The notes below the pieces were generated by a model. The model worked only from the letters and a program-made list of their open reading frames with translations. It was not told the DNA's origin and made no database searches. From Coriobacteriia bacterium (GTDB lineage: Bacteria; Actinomycetota; Coriobacteriia; Anaerosomatales; JAAXUF01), in NCBI GenBank assembly GCA_013334745.1, contig JAAXWY010000012.1:1-55272 (forward strand): a stretch of DNA of 55,272 nucleotides, read 5' to 3'. Below are positions 42,551 through 53,092 of this stretch, piece after piece; the first letter of the stretch is position 1, and the number at the start of each line of letters is the position of its first letter. A program made the position numbers and the translations under genes.

Positions 42551-43788
42551 CGCAGGTACAGACCGGTCCACACGTTGAAGTCCCGGTCGTAGAGCGTCGT
42601 GCCACCGTTGGTGTGGCGGACTCGGACGCATCCGGTCCGGTTCGCAGCCGAGAGGTTGACGGTGTACGCGGGTCGAAACTCGATGTTCCACGAGACCCAC
42701 TTCGAGTCTGTGGGAACGTTGCAGATGATGAGCCGAGCCTGGGGCGTGGGTTCGTCAGCCGAGAACGTCTCGCTCCAATACTGGGGGAAGACGATCCAGT
42801 CCGAGTCCGGTGTCGCCGAATCCGAGCTGGGGGCGAACACGGGCTTGCCCAACGACCAGGCGATATCGCGCGAGAGGTTGACCGGAAGCATCGACAGCAT
42901 GTGGGTGTCGAAGTCCGTCAGGCACACCGCGCCAACGCCCGTGGCTTTGTCGCCGGACCCAGGAGCCCGAAGGAACACGACGTACTTGCCGCTCGGGGCG
43001 ACCACCGGGTCGGTGTCCCAGTCGCCGGTGGACGTGACCTGGCGCGCAGATCCGCCCGGAGTGAGGCGCACGTAGATGTCGCCACCCGAGGACCAGGCGT
43101 TTGCGTCGGGATATGCGTCGGTGCAGTTCATGATCTTGGGATCGTTGCCGGTTCCGGTGCCGGTGGACGCGAGGTTGAGGCCCGAGTCGGTATCCGAGCG
43201 ATCAACAGCGACTGCAGCCATCGACTGCGAGCCGAGTGAGTAGTAGACGGTCACGGTTGAGTCGGGCATCGCGAGCGACCCCGCGGGTGGCGACTGCGAG
43301 ACCGCCACGCCCTCGGGTACGTCGTCGCTGTACTCCTCGGAGCTCGAGACCTTGAATCCCGCCTGAAGTACCTTGACGCTGGCGCTCGCCGAGTCCTGAC
43401 CGATGACGTTTGGCACCGAGATCAGGTTTCCACCGGCTGCGACCAGAAGGTCGATGCTCGAGCCCTTGCGCACGGTGAGACCTGCCGCGGGGGCCTGCTC
43501 GCGGACGGTGCCGGGCTTCGTTCCGTCCGCCGCTATTTCGCTCACGTCACCTGTGGTGAAACCGGACTTCTCCAACTTCGCCTCGGCGTCGGATCGTGAA
43601 AGGCCGGTGAGGTTGGGGACTTTGGCGGTGACCGCCAAGAGCCACAGCAGCAGCAGGATCGCACCGAGGGCGAGCAGCGCGAGAACGAGCCACCCGCCGC
43701 GCGAGTTGCGGGGCTTGTCGCCTTGCGGCTCGGTTACGGGCTCGTCTTCTCCCGCGTAGTCAGGCTGTGTGTCGAACTCGGCTGCCAT
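42547..43788 (-). CDS. membrane protein with two PASTA domains and a propeller-like tail
   Basis: 413 aa from ATG 43788 (AAAGG upstream). A polar cytoplasmic N-terminus of about 30 residues precedes one membrane span (GGWLVLALLALGAILLLLWL). Two PASTA domains follow: VPNLTGLSRSDAEAKLEKSG with TVREQAPAAGLTVRKGSSID, then VPNVIGQDSASASVKVLQAG with VSQSPPAGSLAMPDSTVTV. The remaining 220 residues look beta-rich and include a PD40-like blade (GDWDTDPVVAPSGKYVVFLR). No kinase domain is present, unlike PknB/PrkC, so it may sense or bind wall fragments without phosphorylating. The pairing of PASTA with a propeller is unusual to me. Confidence 0.78.
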   Translation of the reverse strand: MAAEFDTQPDYAGEDEPVTEPQGDKPRNSRGGWLVLALLALGAILLLLWLLAVTAKVPNLTGLSRSDAEAKLEKSGFTTGDVSEIAADGTKPGTVREQAPAAGLTVRKGSSIDLLVAAGGNLISVPNVIGQDSASASVKVLQAGFKVSSSEEYSDDVPEGVAVSQSPPAGSLAMPDSTVTVYYSLGSQSMAAVAVDRSDTDSGLNLASTGTGTGNDPKIMNCTDAYPDANAWSSGGDIYVRLTPGGSARQVTSTGDWDTDPVVAPSGKYVVFLRAPGSGDKATGVGAVCLTDFDTHMLSMLPVNLSRDIAWSLGKPVFAPSSDSATPDSDWIVFPQYWSETFSADEPTPQARLIICNVPTDSKWVSWNIEFRPAYTVNLSAANRTGCVRVRHTNGGTTLYDRDFNVWTGLYLR

Positions 43789-43897
43789 GCGGCTGCCTTT
43801 CCCAGGCTGTGGCGCATTCACACGCGCCACTATGGTACGGCAGATTAGGCGAGATTAGCGAGGGCTTGGGCGGGGAAATCGCTGAAAGAGCCCGCCG

Positions 43898-43906
43898 TGG
43901 TATGCT
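43898..43906 (+). promoter_or_regulatory. extended -10 candidate for typA
   Basis: TGGTATGCT has the TGn extension before a -10-like TATGCT, about 68 bases before the typA start at 43975. I see no good -35 at 17 bases, so this is tentative. Confidence 0.4.
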
Positions 43907-43974
43907 TCGCGCTTGCGCTTGCGCCCAATTGAGGTGCCTGGAACCATCCGGCTACACGGACACGGAGTCACATC

Positions 43975-45783
<1,809 letters not shown>

Positions 45784-45827
45784 CCTCTGAGTCGGCACCG
45801 ACGCGCTGAAGAGCGAACCGCCGGAGT

Positions 45828-47288
45828 TTACGGAGCGGTCGTGGCGCCGCGGCTCGGGAAGACCCGCACGAATACGAGACTGGCCAGCATTGCCATGGTC
45901 GTCTGGAAGTTCAGCGCCCAGTAGTAGTCCCACTCGCTCTTGCTGAACGCGGTGAGAAACACGAGCGGGACCAGGGCCACGAACAGCAGCGTCCAGCGCA
46001 GCCATGACTCCTTGACGAGCGCACCGCCGACCACCGACGCGACCGCGATGGTGGGCAGCAGCGTCTGATAGTAGGGGAACAGCCCGCCGAATCGGATGGC
46101 CGTCAGCGTTCGCGGTATCCCCGTGCTGTGCATCCACTCCTGCAGTGACGGCAGGCCTCCGGAGTTGGCCGCAGGCGCCGAATCGATGTGGATCCCCAGC
46201 GCCAGCAATGGCCCTGCGAACGCCACGATCAGGCCCGGGAGCCAGCGCTTACGCTCGCCGCCGAACCACCAGGCGATCGCCCAGGCCGGAAGGTAGATCG
46301 CACTCAACTCGCGGAATGCGACAGCAAGCGTGATCAGGATCGCGCTGGCGAGGAACTGCCGTCTCACGAGCAGCGCGACAGCTCCGATCACGACGACGCT
46401 CGCCCATAGCTCGGCCAGCGTGAACCACATGCCGCCCAGAGCCGCATACACGTAGAAGGACACCATCAACTGCGCGCCGAGCATGGCGACGCCGTCGTTG
46501 ACGAACTTGCGCGCGGCGAACCAGGTCAGGATCACGCCGAGCCAGGCCCAGAAGATGAAGCCGTTGAGGATCGCCGTTCCGCCCGTAGCACCGGGCAGGT
46601 AGTTCCAGAGCACGAAGAGTGTCGGTTCGCGGAAGTTGAGCGCACCGGGGACCGTGCCCGCCTGCCTGCTGTCTTCATCCCATGCGAGCTGGAACGACTG
46701 GTAGTAGCCCAGCCCCGAGCGCATGTAATCGACTGTCTTGATGAAGATATAGGGGTCGATGGCGTACTGCTCGGCTTGTGGCACAGCTGCGGCCTTCGCG
46801 CGCACCGTCGAAAGTTCGCTCTTGAGTGGTCCCCCGATCACACCGAGCGACCAGAACAGCGTCCCGGAGAGAACGACGATGACGATGCCCACCGTGAACC
46901 ACTCGGGCTCACGCGGCAGGAATCGTGCGATGAGACCCGCGGCCAACGGGGGAAGGATGACGGCGCCGAGCATCATCGTGCCCGCCGAGATAGGTGTGTT
47001 GGCAGTGGCGACCGCGATCAGTCCGATGACGGAGCCGATCAGCGCGGTTGCCGCCGCGTATCCCCACTCTTTGCGCTCGAAGAGCAGCCCTGCGGCCAAG
47101 CCGGTCAGGAGTCCGCGCACGATGAGCGTGCCCGAGAAGAACGCTGTCTTCTCGGGGCCGATCACGAAGAGGAACGACAGCGCCGCCACGAGGGATGCTG
47201 CGACCAGCCGCCACACAGGGAACGACATCGGTGTCTTCGATGGCTTGGTCGACGCGACCGGTTTGCGACTCGACTTCTTCTTGCTCAC
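45828..47288 (-). CDS. polytopic membrane protein, GT-C-like, unknown
   Basis: 486 aa with about twelve hydrophobic spans after a basic N-terminus (MSKKKSSRKPVASTKPSKTP). External-loop text IDPYIFIKTVDYMRSGLGYY, then FREPTLFVLWNYLP, resembles the loop after the second span of GT-C glycosyltransferases that use lipid-phosphate sugars. The signature Asp/Glu pairs are not clear, so the assignment stays general. GTG start with GGGGGAGA six bases upstream. The gene upstream on the same strand is a small anchored protein 60 bases away; joint transcription is possible. Confidence 0.65.
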   Translation of the reverse strand: MSKKKSSRKPVASTKPSKTPMSFPVWRLVAASLVAALSFLFVIGPEKTAFFSGTLIVRGLLTGLAAGLLFERKEWGYAAATALIGSVIGLIAVATANTPISAGTMMLGAVILPPLAAGLIARFLPREPEWFTVGIVIVVLSGTLFWSLGVIGGPLKSELSTVRAKAAAVPQAEQYAIDPYIFIKTVDYMRSGLGYYQSFQLAWDEDSRQAGTVPGALNFREPTLFVLWNYLPGATGGTAILNGFIFWAWLGVILTWFAARKFVNDGVAMLGAQLMVSFYVYAALGGMWFTLAELWASVVVIGAVALLVRRQFLASAILITLAVAFRELSAIYLPAWAIAWWFGGERKRWLPGLIVAFAGPLLALGIHIDSAPAANSGGLPSLQEWMHSTGIPRTLTAIRFGGLFPYYQTLLPTIAVASVVGGALVKESWLRWTLLFVALVPLVFLTAFSKSEWDYYWALNFQTTMAMLASLVFVRVFPSRGATTAP

Positions 47289-47348
47289 GTGCGATCTCCC
47301 CCGTGGTCCGCATGTGGTTCAGCGGGAGAAGTCTACACCAGCGCCGCC

Positions 47349-47768
47349 CTAGCGATGAGCCGCGGGGAGCGCCTCTCGGGCGCGCGAGAGCGCTATGCCG
47401 AGCACGAGAAGTCCGAGCAACACGCCGGCGATCTGCACCAGCGTGAAGCCGTGGGGGAGCGCGCCGGTGCGATGCGCGCTGCCGCGTGCGATCTGCGACT
47501 GCGATCCGTCGTTGGTGAAGCCGAGCGAGCCGGTGCGCAGCGCCTGGCCGTAGTCGATGACGACCGGCTCGGCCGATGCACCGTTCTGGATCGTGACGAC
47601 GCTCGAGTCGACGCCGATCCGAATGTCGGCGAGCGCCGCGAAGGCGCTGGCGACGGCTGATTCACCCGCCGGGGCCACGCCCGCGGCCTCGCTCGCGAAC
47701 GCTGACGGCGCGACGAGGCAGCCGATGAGCATCAGCGCTACGGTGTAACGGGCGAAGCGGACGAGCAC
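47349..47768 (-). CDS. small exported protein with C-terminal membrane anchor
   Basis: 139 aa from GTG 47768, chosen because GGGAGG is six bases upstream; the frame runs to 47807. The signal peptide (LVRFARYTVALMLIGCLVAP) ends near SAFA. The middle (FAALADIRIGVDSSVVTIQN; VVIDYGQALRTGSLGFTNDG) is beta-rich and exposed. The C-terminus is one membrane span (FTLVQIAGVLLGLLVLGIAL) with a short basic tail. I recognise no family. It may serve the neighbouring polytopic protein. Confidence 0.65.
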   Translation of the reverse strand: MLVRFARYTVALMLIGCLVAPSAFASEAAGVAPAGESAVASAFAALADIRIGVDSSVVTIQNGASAEPVVIDYGQALRTGSLGFTNDGSQSQIARGSAHRTGALPHGFTLVQIAGVLLGLLVLGIALSRAREALPAAHR

Positions 47769-47881
47769 GGTGAACCTCCCAACGGCGGAGACGAAGCGCC
47801 TCCACACTGGTATCGGCCGCGTTGCTCGTGCGCTGTGTGATACTCATCACCGGGATCGGCACTCAACCGAGGGGATTGCCC

Positions 47882-48571
47882 ATGAAGCCGGCATCGGGCG
47901 TACGCATACGAGTCACCAAGAACGGTCCGTACATCGTCTCGGGGCTCGTTCCGATGACCGTGGAGTCGATCGTGTGCGACGACGAGGGCGAGTCGCGCGA
48001 GTGGCGAGTCGACTCGCGGCTTATGGACCGCGAGAGCTGCGGACTGTGCCGCTGCGGCAAGTCAGACGCGAAGCCGCTATGTGACGGCAGCCATGCGCTA
48101 CTCGGCTTCGACGGCACCGAGGTCGCGAGCCGCGCTCCCTACGCCGAGCAGGCCGAGATGGTCCACGGTCCCAGGCTCGACCTCGCCGACGCGCGCTCAC
48201 TGTGCGCCGACGCGCGCTTCTGTCATCGCGACGGTGCGGTGTGGCATCGCATCCTCGAGGACTCCGACGAGGCCGAGCAGCTCGTGCGCGACGAGTGCGA
48301 GCTGTGCCCTTCGGGTCGCTACACGGCCATCGACTCGGAGTCGGGGGAGCGCCTCGAGCCGCAACTCGACCCGTCGATCGCGTTCGTGCAGGACGTGAAG
48401 GCGGCCGTGAGCGGGCCCATCTGGGTGCGCGGCGGCATCGAGGTCGAAGCGGCGGACGGCGAGACCTACGAGGTCCGCAACCGCGTGACGCTATGCCGCT
48501 GTGGCCAGAGCAAGAACAAGCCGTTCTGCGACGGCAGTCACGTGGAGTGCGGCTTCCACGACCACCTGTAG
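47882..48571 (+). CDS. dual CDGSH iron-sulfur protein
   Basis: 229 aa from ATG 47882, with GAGGGGAT upstream. Two complete CDGSH motifs occur: Cys56-x-Cys58-x8-Cys67-Asp-Gly-Ser-His71 (CRCGKSDAKPLCDGSH) and Cys205-Cys207-Cys216-His220 (CRCGQSKNKPFCDGSH). Each would hold a [2Fe-2S] cluster through three Cys and one His, giving tunable electron transfer or cluster donation. Between them is a third Cys-rich segment (SLCADARFCHRDGAVWHRI and CELCPSGRYTAID) that resembles the divergent 4Fe-4S mono-cluster domain. The protein has no membrane span. Stand-alone gene, convergent with the MerR regulator. Confidence 0.88.
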   Translation: MKPASGVRIRVTKNGPYIVSGLVPMTVESIVCDDEGESREWRVDSRLMDRESCGLCRCGKSDAKPLCDGSHALLGFDGTEVASRAPYAEQAEMVHGPRLDLADARSLCADARFCHRDGAVWHRILEDSDEAEQLVRDECELCPSGRYTAIDSESGERLEPQLDPSIAFVQDVKAAVSGPIWVRGGIEVEAADGETYEVRNRVTLCRCGQSKNKPFCDGSHVECGFHDHL

Positions 48572-48620
48572 GTCGCGGCGCGGGGCCGCGCACCCGCGAG
48601 TGACCCGCGCGACGCCAGGT

Positions 48621-49406
48621 CTACTCGCTGGCGCCGCCCGCATTCGCTGCCACGAGCGCAACCACCGCCGCGTACTTGTATGCTGCGAGCCCCGCGCGCG
48701 GCTTGTCGATGTTCTTCGTGAAGCGCGGGTCGTTGACCCAGATGGCGGCCATGTTCCCGTAGAACTCGACCGGCAGGTCGTAGAACCACTTCGAGATGTG
48801 CTCGCGATGGTCCTCCGCGAGTGCCATCGCCTCGGGTGAATCGGCGGCCACGCCGGCGTCCATGAGCGCGATGAACGCGTTCGTGTTCGCTAGGTCCTCC
48901 GCCTTGATCAGTTCCCACTCGGCGCGACCGTAGCGCTTCGTGCGCGCGGCCGACTGCTTGTACGCATCGGTCTCGCCCCAGCGCTCCTGCACCTCGTCCT
49001 CGTACTCGGCCGGATCGAACCCGTCGAACAGCTCACCGAACATCTTGGACGCCTCGTCCTTGGTCATCTCGATCCCTTCTCCCATCTCCAGCAGCCGCAG
49101 ATCGATCGCGTCGATCGCGACTTCGGTTCGCCGCACCTTCTCGGCGAGGAGGTTGCGTTGCGCTTTGAGCGCCTTGGCCCGGTCGAACGTGGGGTCCGAG
49201 AGGATCTCGGCGATGTCGGGCAGCGCGAAGCCCAGCTCCCGGAAGAGCAGGATCTGCTGCAGCCGCTCGAGGTCATCGACCGAGTAGAGCCGGTAGCCCG
49301 CATCCGAGCGCGCGCTTGGCGCGAGCAGCCCGATCTCGTCGTAGTGGTGCAGCGTTCGAACGCTCACGCGTGTGAGCTTTGAGACTTCACCGACAGTCCA
49401 TGACAT
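48621..49406 (-). CDS. MerR-family regulator with TipAS antibiotic-binding domain (TipAL-like)
   Basis: 261 aa. Residues 1-70 are the MerR winged helix: TVGEVSKLTRVSVRTLHHYD, EIGLLAPSARSDAGYRLYSV and DDLERLQQILLFRELGFALP. A coiled coil (RAKALKAQRNLLAEKVRRTE) links to a TipAS domain at about 135-255 (WGETDAYKQSAARTKRYGRA; HREHISKWFYDLPVEFYGNM). In Streptomyces TipAL this domain traps thiopeptides and switches on multidrug genes. Ser or Cys capture residues cannot be judged here. A 19-bp-spacer operator-promoter lies directly upstream, so the gene should regulate itself. No transporter is adjacent, so its other targets lie elsewhere. Confidence 0.92.
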   Translation of the reverse strand: MSWTVGEVSKLTRVSVRTLHHYDEIGLLAPSARSDAGYRLYSVDDLERLQQILLFRELGFALPDIAEILSDPTFDRAKALKAQRNLLAEKVRRTEVAIDAIDLRLLEMGEGIEMTKDEASKMFGELFDGFDPAEYEDEVQERWGETDAYKQSAARTKRYGRAEWELIKAEDLANTNAFIALMDAGVAADSPEAMALAEDHREHISKWFYDLPVEFYGNMAAIWVNDPRFTKNIDKPRAGLAAYKYAAVVALVAANAGGASE

Positions 49407-49431
49407 CTCGCATCGCCTCCTTCCGAGAAGG

Positions 49432-49462
49432 AGCGTAAACCCTCACGTTGCGTGAGGGTCAA
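49432..49462 (-). promoter_or_regulatory. MerR-type operator-promoter of the TipAL-like gene
   Basis: On the minus strand TTGACC (-35, 49462-49457) and TACGCT (-10, 49437-49432) are 19 bases apart, the over-long spacing that MerR proteins correct by twisting DNA. The spacer is a perfect dyad: ACCCTCACG and CGTGAGGGT (49439-49447 and 49451-49459) around three bases. The regulator start at 49406 lies just downstream. Confidence 0.88.
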
Positions 49463-49472
49463 GAGGAGGGTG

Positions 49473-51698
49473 TCAGGGAGTCTGCTGGGATTGGCGCCGG
49501 AGCACGATCACGAACGCCGGCCCTATGCCGGCGAGCAGCATCAGCGCGGGCATCACGGTGCCGGAGTCCTCGGTTGCCCACGCGACGAGGCCGCCAACGA
49601 TGATGCCCACGACGGCCTTGCCGTAGGCGGGGGTCTCGGCCAAGCCGGCACGCAGCGGGCGTCCCGGCGCAAACCGCAGCGCGACGAGAGCCGCCGCCAT
49701 CGCGAGCGCGACCCACGTGAACGTCGTGCGCGTGAGCAGCCCCAGGTTGTTGGCGAGTTTGCGGCGCACGAGCTCGGCGGTCCCGGAGATGTCGCCTTGC
49801 AAGATGCCGCCTGCGAAGCGCGCGAGGTGGCTTCCGCCGCTCTTGGCCTGCAGCAGATCGATCGCCGAGAACGCCGCGACCACGACCACCACCGCTCCCA
49901 ACGTGACCGCGGCAGAACGCCAGGTGAGCCGGATGCCGTTCATCGCCGCCCATGCGATGCAGTACGCGACCACGCCCCAGACGGCGGCGCCGGCGTTCGC
50001 GCCCGCGAACGGGGCGGCGGCGGTCACGACGACGATGCTGCCAACCACGGGGATGCCGAACCGCCGGACAGCGCCCGCGAACCGCTCGGGCACGCAGTCG
50101 GCAGCGAGCGCGAGTGCCGCGATCGACGAGCCCACGAGGATCGCCGCACCCTCGTTGCCGATGCCGTAGTAGCGCCAGCCCGCGGCGATCGAGTACGAGA
50201 AGATGCCCGACTCGAACGGGTTGCCCGTCCACTGGTCGAGTGCGATCGCGAACGAGGTGAGCGTGGTGAGGAAGAGCGCGGCAGCCGGCGCGCGGCTCGG
50301 CCACAGGGCGCGAACCCCGAACGCGGCTGCGACGATCAACGCCGTTGCGACGATGAACGCGTGCAATGCGCCCGCATCGTTTATCGGCCACGGGCGGACC
50401 ACCAGCATGAGCCAGCCGGCGGGCATCGCCGCGAGCACCACGATCAGAGCGGCCTCGCCGGCGAACGCAGCGCGACGCATCGGGTACGCGATCAGCAGCG
50501 TCGCGAGCGCGATGGCGGCGATCGCGGCGTAGCAGAACCAGCGCGCGAGCCATGCGTCGCGCAGTCGGTCGATCGTGCCCACCGAGGCGTCGATCAGCGC
50601 GTAGCGCGCGATGCGCTCGTCAACCGACGTCGCATCCGCGCGTGAGGTGAGCGGCCGGCCGAGCATCTGTGCGGGCACCTCGACGCCCAGCGCCGCGAGC
50701 ACCGTGGGGCCGATATCGAGGTTCGTGGCCAGTCCTGCTCGGCGGGTGGAGGCAGAGAGAATTTCGCCCGAGAAGCCGCCGCCTGCAAGGATGAGCGGCC
50801 CGAACTCAGGCGCCTTGTACCACTCCTTATTGGTCGCGACCGGCACGATCGCGAGCATCACTCCGTCGCCGGCACCCTGCGCGACCAGCAGCGAGAGCTC
50901 CCCGACGAGGTCGTCGAGTTTGGTCACCGCCGCAGCGTGATTGGCGCGGTAAGCGTCGGGCGTGGCGCTCGCGTCATGCGCGCGCGACAGGTCGCTGGTG
51001 TCCACGACGATCAGCCCGGGCGCGCCGGTGAGCGCGGACGCGACGTCCGAGACGAGTGCGCGGGTGTCGGTTCGAAGCCCGAACGGTGCCGAGGCGTCGG
51101 CCACCTGCGAGTCGCCGAAACGTACGTTCACGGTGCCACTGCCGTCGGTCGCGATGAGCTCGGCCGGGCGCAACCGCCCCGAAGCCACCGTCGAGGTGTC
51201 GGAGGCGCCCGCCGCGACGGTGCGCAGACCGGCACCCTGCAGCGCATCACCGAGCAGCCCGAGCGTGGGAGGCGACAGCGAGTCCGCGTTCGCCTCGCGC
51301 GCGCGGTCGAGAGAGGCGGCGTCGATCGGGCCGCCGGTGGGACCGGTCGCCCAGCGACCGGCCGAGATGGTGAGGGCGCCGCCCGCGTACGTGGGCCAGC
51401 CCGTGTCGGCCGACCTCGCGTTCAGGCTGCCCAGGGCCGCTGACTCGAGGAGCTTGTGGATGGCGGGGGTCTTCTCGGCGGTGAGATCGGACCACGAGAG
51501 GTACGGCGCGAGCACGACGATGACCGTGCGGGCGCGGGCAGGCGAGGCATCGGGCGTGGCGCTTGCCGCTGTGGAGGCGAAGGCCGTCGCGGGCGAGAGC
51601 GCGGCGAGCGCGATGTAGAACGCAACCGCACATGCGAGTGCTCGGGCTGCCGCAGTCACACGGCGATCACGCGCCGGCGTGTCGACGCCTGCGATCAC
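49473..51698 (-). CDS. membrane protein with exported alkaline-phosphatase-like domain and about ten spans
   Basis: 741 aa. A signal or first span (AARALACAVAFYIALAALSP) precedes an external domain up to about 390 with alkaline-phosphatase-superfamily marks: TVIVVLAPYLSWSDLTAEKT, PTYAGGALTISAGRW, LIVVDTSDLSRAHD, then GPLILAGGGFSGEILSAST and NLDIGPTVLAALGVEVP. The metal ligands are not all clear, so activity is uncertain. Residues 395-735 hold about ten spans. GYSIAAGWRYYGIGNEG-like text (YSIAAGWRYYGIGNEGAAIL) is conserved-looking. GTG start overlaps the upstream gene stop (GTGA), making an operon with it. Possible wall-polymer or lipid phosphoryl transfer at the outer face; inference only. 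Confidence 0.7.
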   Translation of the reverse strand: MIAGVDTPARDRRVTAAARALACAVAFYIALAALSPATAFASTAASATPDASPARARTVIVVLAPYLSWSDLTAEKTPAIHKLLESAALGSLNARSADTGWPTYAGGALTISAGRWATGPTGGPIDAASLDRAREANADSLSPPTLGLLGDALQGAGLRTVAAGASDTSTVASGRLRPAELIATDGSGTVNVRFGDSQVADASAPFGLRTDTRALVSDVASALTGAPGLIVVDTSDLSRAHDASATPDAYRANHAAAVTKLDDLVGELSLLVAQGAGDGVMLAIVPVATNKEWYKAPEFGPLILAGGGFSGEILSASTRRAGLATNLDIGPTVLAALGVEVPAQMLGRPLTSRADATSVDERIARYALIDASVGTIDRLRDAWLARWFCYAAIAAIALATLLIAYPMRRAAFAGEAALIVVLAAMPAGWLMLVVRPWPINDAGALHAFIVATALIVAAAFGVRALWPSRAPAAALFLTTLTSFAIALDQWTGNPFESGIFSYSIAAGWRYYGIGNEGAAILVGSSIAALALAADCVPERFAGAVRRFGIPVVGSIVVVTAAAPFAGANAGAAVWGVVAYCIAWAAMNGIRLTWRSAAVTLGAVVVVVAAFSAIDLLQAKSGGSHLARFAGGILQGDISGTAELVRRKLANNLGLLTRTTFTWVALAMAAALVALRFAPGRPLRAGLAETPAYGKAVVGIIVGGLVAWATEDSGTVMPALMLLAGIGPAFVIVLRRQSQQTP

Positions 51699-52099
51699 GC
51701 GAAGGCCGTGGTCGCCAACTCCACGATCGCGCCGCGAATCGCGAACGTGGACATCCAGTGCTCAAGGGCGTCCGGCTCGATGTGCTCGGCCATGTCGTCG
51801 AGCATCTCGAAGGTGGCGACGTGCACGGCGCCGTTGTCGTCTTCCTTGAGGCCATCGGAGAGCCGCTCAACGAACTCCTTGGCCTCGGGGTCATCCGAGA
51901 AGTACTCGATCATCACCTCGCGAAGCACGATGGCCGTAGCGGTGACGTACTCGCCGAGCTCGGGGTTGTCGGTGCCACGCTCGGTGTCCTGTTCGTAGGA
52001 CACCTTGATGAGGCCCATGAAGTCCGCGAGCGGACCGTCGAATCTGAGATTGTCGTCGTCGTCTCTTTGCCACGGCATATCGAGAAGGTCCTCTCTCAT
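51695..52099 (-). CDS. hypothetical acidic cytoplasmic protein
   Basis: 134 aa from ATG 52099 (GGAG five bases upstream). No signal peptide or membrane span. The chain is acidic and mostly helical: MREDLLDMPWQRDDDDNLRF, DGPLADFMGLIKVSYEQDTE, EYVTATAIVLREVMIEYFSD and HVATFEMLDDMAEHIEPDAL. I recognise no family. Its stop overlaps the start of the alkaline-phosphatase-like membrane protein gene, so the two are translationally coupled and may act together. Confidence 0.65.
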   Translation of the reverse strand: MREDLLDMPWQRDDDDNLRFDGPLADFMGLIKVSYEQDTERGTDNPELGEYVTATAIVLREVMIEYFSDDPEAKEFVERLSDGLKEDDNGAVHVATFEMLDDMAEHIEPDALEHWMSTFAIRGAIVELATTAFA

Positions 52100-52163
52100 G
52101 GGCGCTCCGCGTTCGAGCGTCGCGGTCAAACTCACTCTATCACCGAGCCGCGCGCAGTCCGCC

Positions 52164-52958
52164 TCAGTCGCGCTTGGGCGGCAGCGGCACGAACGCACTG
52201 GTCCTCGCCTTGTACGCCTCCCACGCCGGCTCGCCCGCGTGGCGCTGCTCGACCATCGGGATGCCTGACACGAACACGAGCAGCCACGTGATGATCATCG
52301 GGCTGATGAACCCGATCCACCCCAGCGGAACACCCGCCGAGAGGATCGCGAACCCGAGCCAGATCATCGATTCGCCGAAGTAGTTGGGGTGGCGGCTCCA
52401 TCCCCATAGCCCCTGGTCCATCACGCGCCCGCGCGTCTCACGCGGCTGCGCGAGGAAGGCCGCGAGCTGCCGGTCGGCGGTCGACTCGATGGCGAAGCCT
52501 GCGAACGTCACGGCGAGCCCCGCGATGACGAACGGCAGTGAGGGGGCGACGGCCGAGGTCGCGATGAGGACCACCGGAGCAATCACCAGCAGCATGAAGA
52601 ACGCCTGCAGCAGGAAGACCTGAAGGTAGGAGCGCAGCTTCACGTACTTCCACTCGGCGCGCCACGCTGCGTAGCGGGCGTCCTCGCCACGGCCCGGAGC
52701 GAAGTCCCGGCGCGCGACGTGCCACGCGAGGCGCAGCCCCCACACGCTTACGAGCGCGGCCAGCGGCAGAGCATGCGGCGCGGCAAACGGCTGCAGCGCG
52801 AGCCACCAGGCGACGAGCGTCGGCCCGAGGCCCCACGCGATGTCGGCGATGTCGTTTCGGCGCATCACGAGCGCGAGCACGTACCACGCGGTCGCGTACA
52901 CGAACAGGAACAGGGCGCAACGCCCGAAGACGTACGCGATGACCATGAGTTCTGCCAC
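52164..52958 (-). CDS. DUF1295 family membrane protein
   Basis: 264 aa from GTG 52958, chosen for GAAGGGA five bases upstream; longer forms to 52994 or 53144 are less likely. Seven or so hydrophobic spans occur. Family marks are DIAWGLGPTLVAWWLAL, VSVWGLRLAWHVARRDFAPG, and the C-terminal block GLWGWSRHPNYFGESMIWLG with EQRHAGEPAWEAYKARTSAF. This is the steroid 5-alpha-reductase/isoprenylcysteine-methyltransferase-like fold, where the RHPNYFGE motif binds cofactor. It may reduce or methylate a membrane-soluble substrate. Divergent from the DUF4350 gene. Confidence 0.88.
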   Translation of the reverse strand: MAELMVIAYVFGRCALFLFVYATAWYVLALVMRRNDIADIAWGLGPTLVAWWLALQPFAAPHALPLAALVSVWGLRLAWHVARRDFAPGRGEDARYAAWRAEWKYVKLRSYLQVFLLQAFFMLLVIAPVVLIATSAVAPSLPFVIAGLAVTFAGFAIESTADRQLAAFLAQPRETRGRVMDQGLWGWSRHPNYFGESMIWLGFAILSAGVPLGWIGFISPMIITWLLVFVSGIPMVEQRHAGEPAWEAYKARTSAFVPLPPKRD

Positions 52959-53092
52959 GACGGTCCCTTCACCGATTGTCGACTCGGCAAGCATCTCACG
53001 CCCGCGCGCGTCGTGCGTGGCCGAGCGTGCTACCGTATCGGTGTTTCTCTGCCCGCAAACCGCACTCGCGACACCACCGAAAGGACCGTTCC

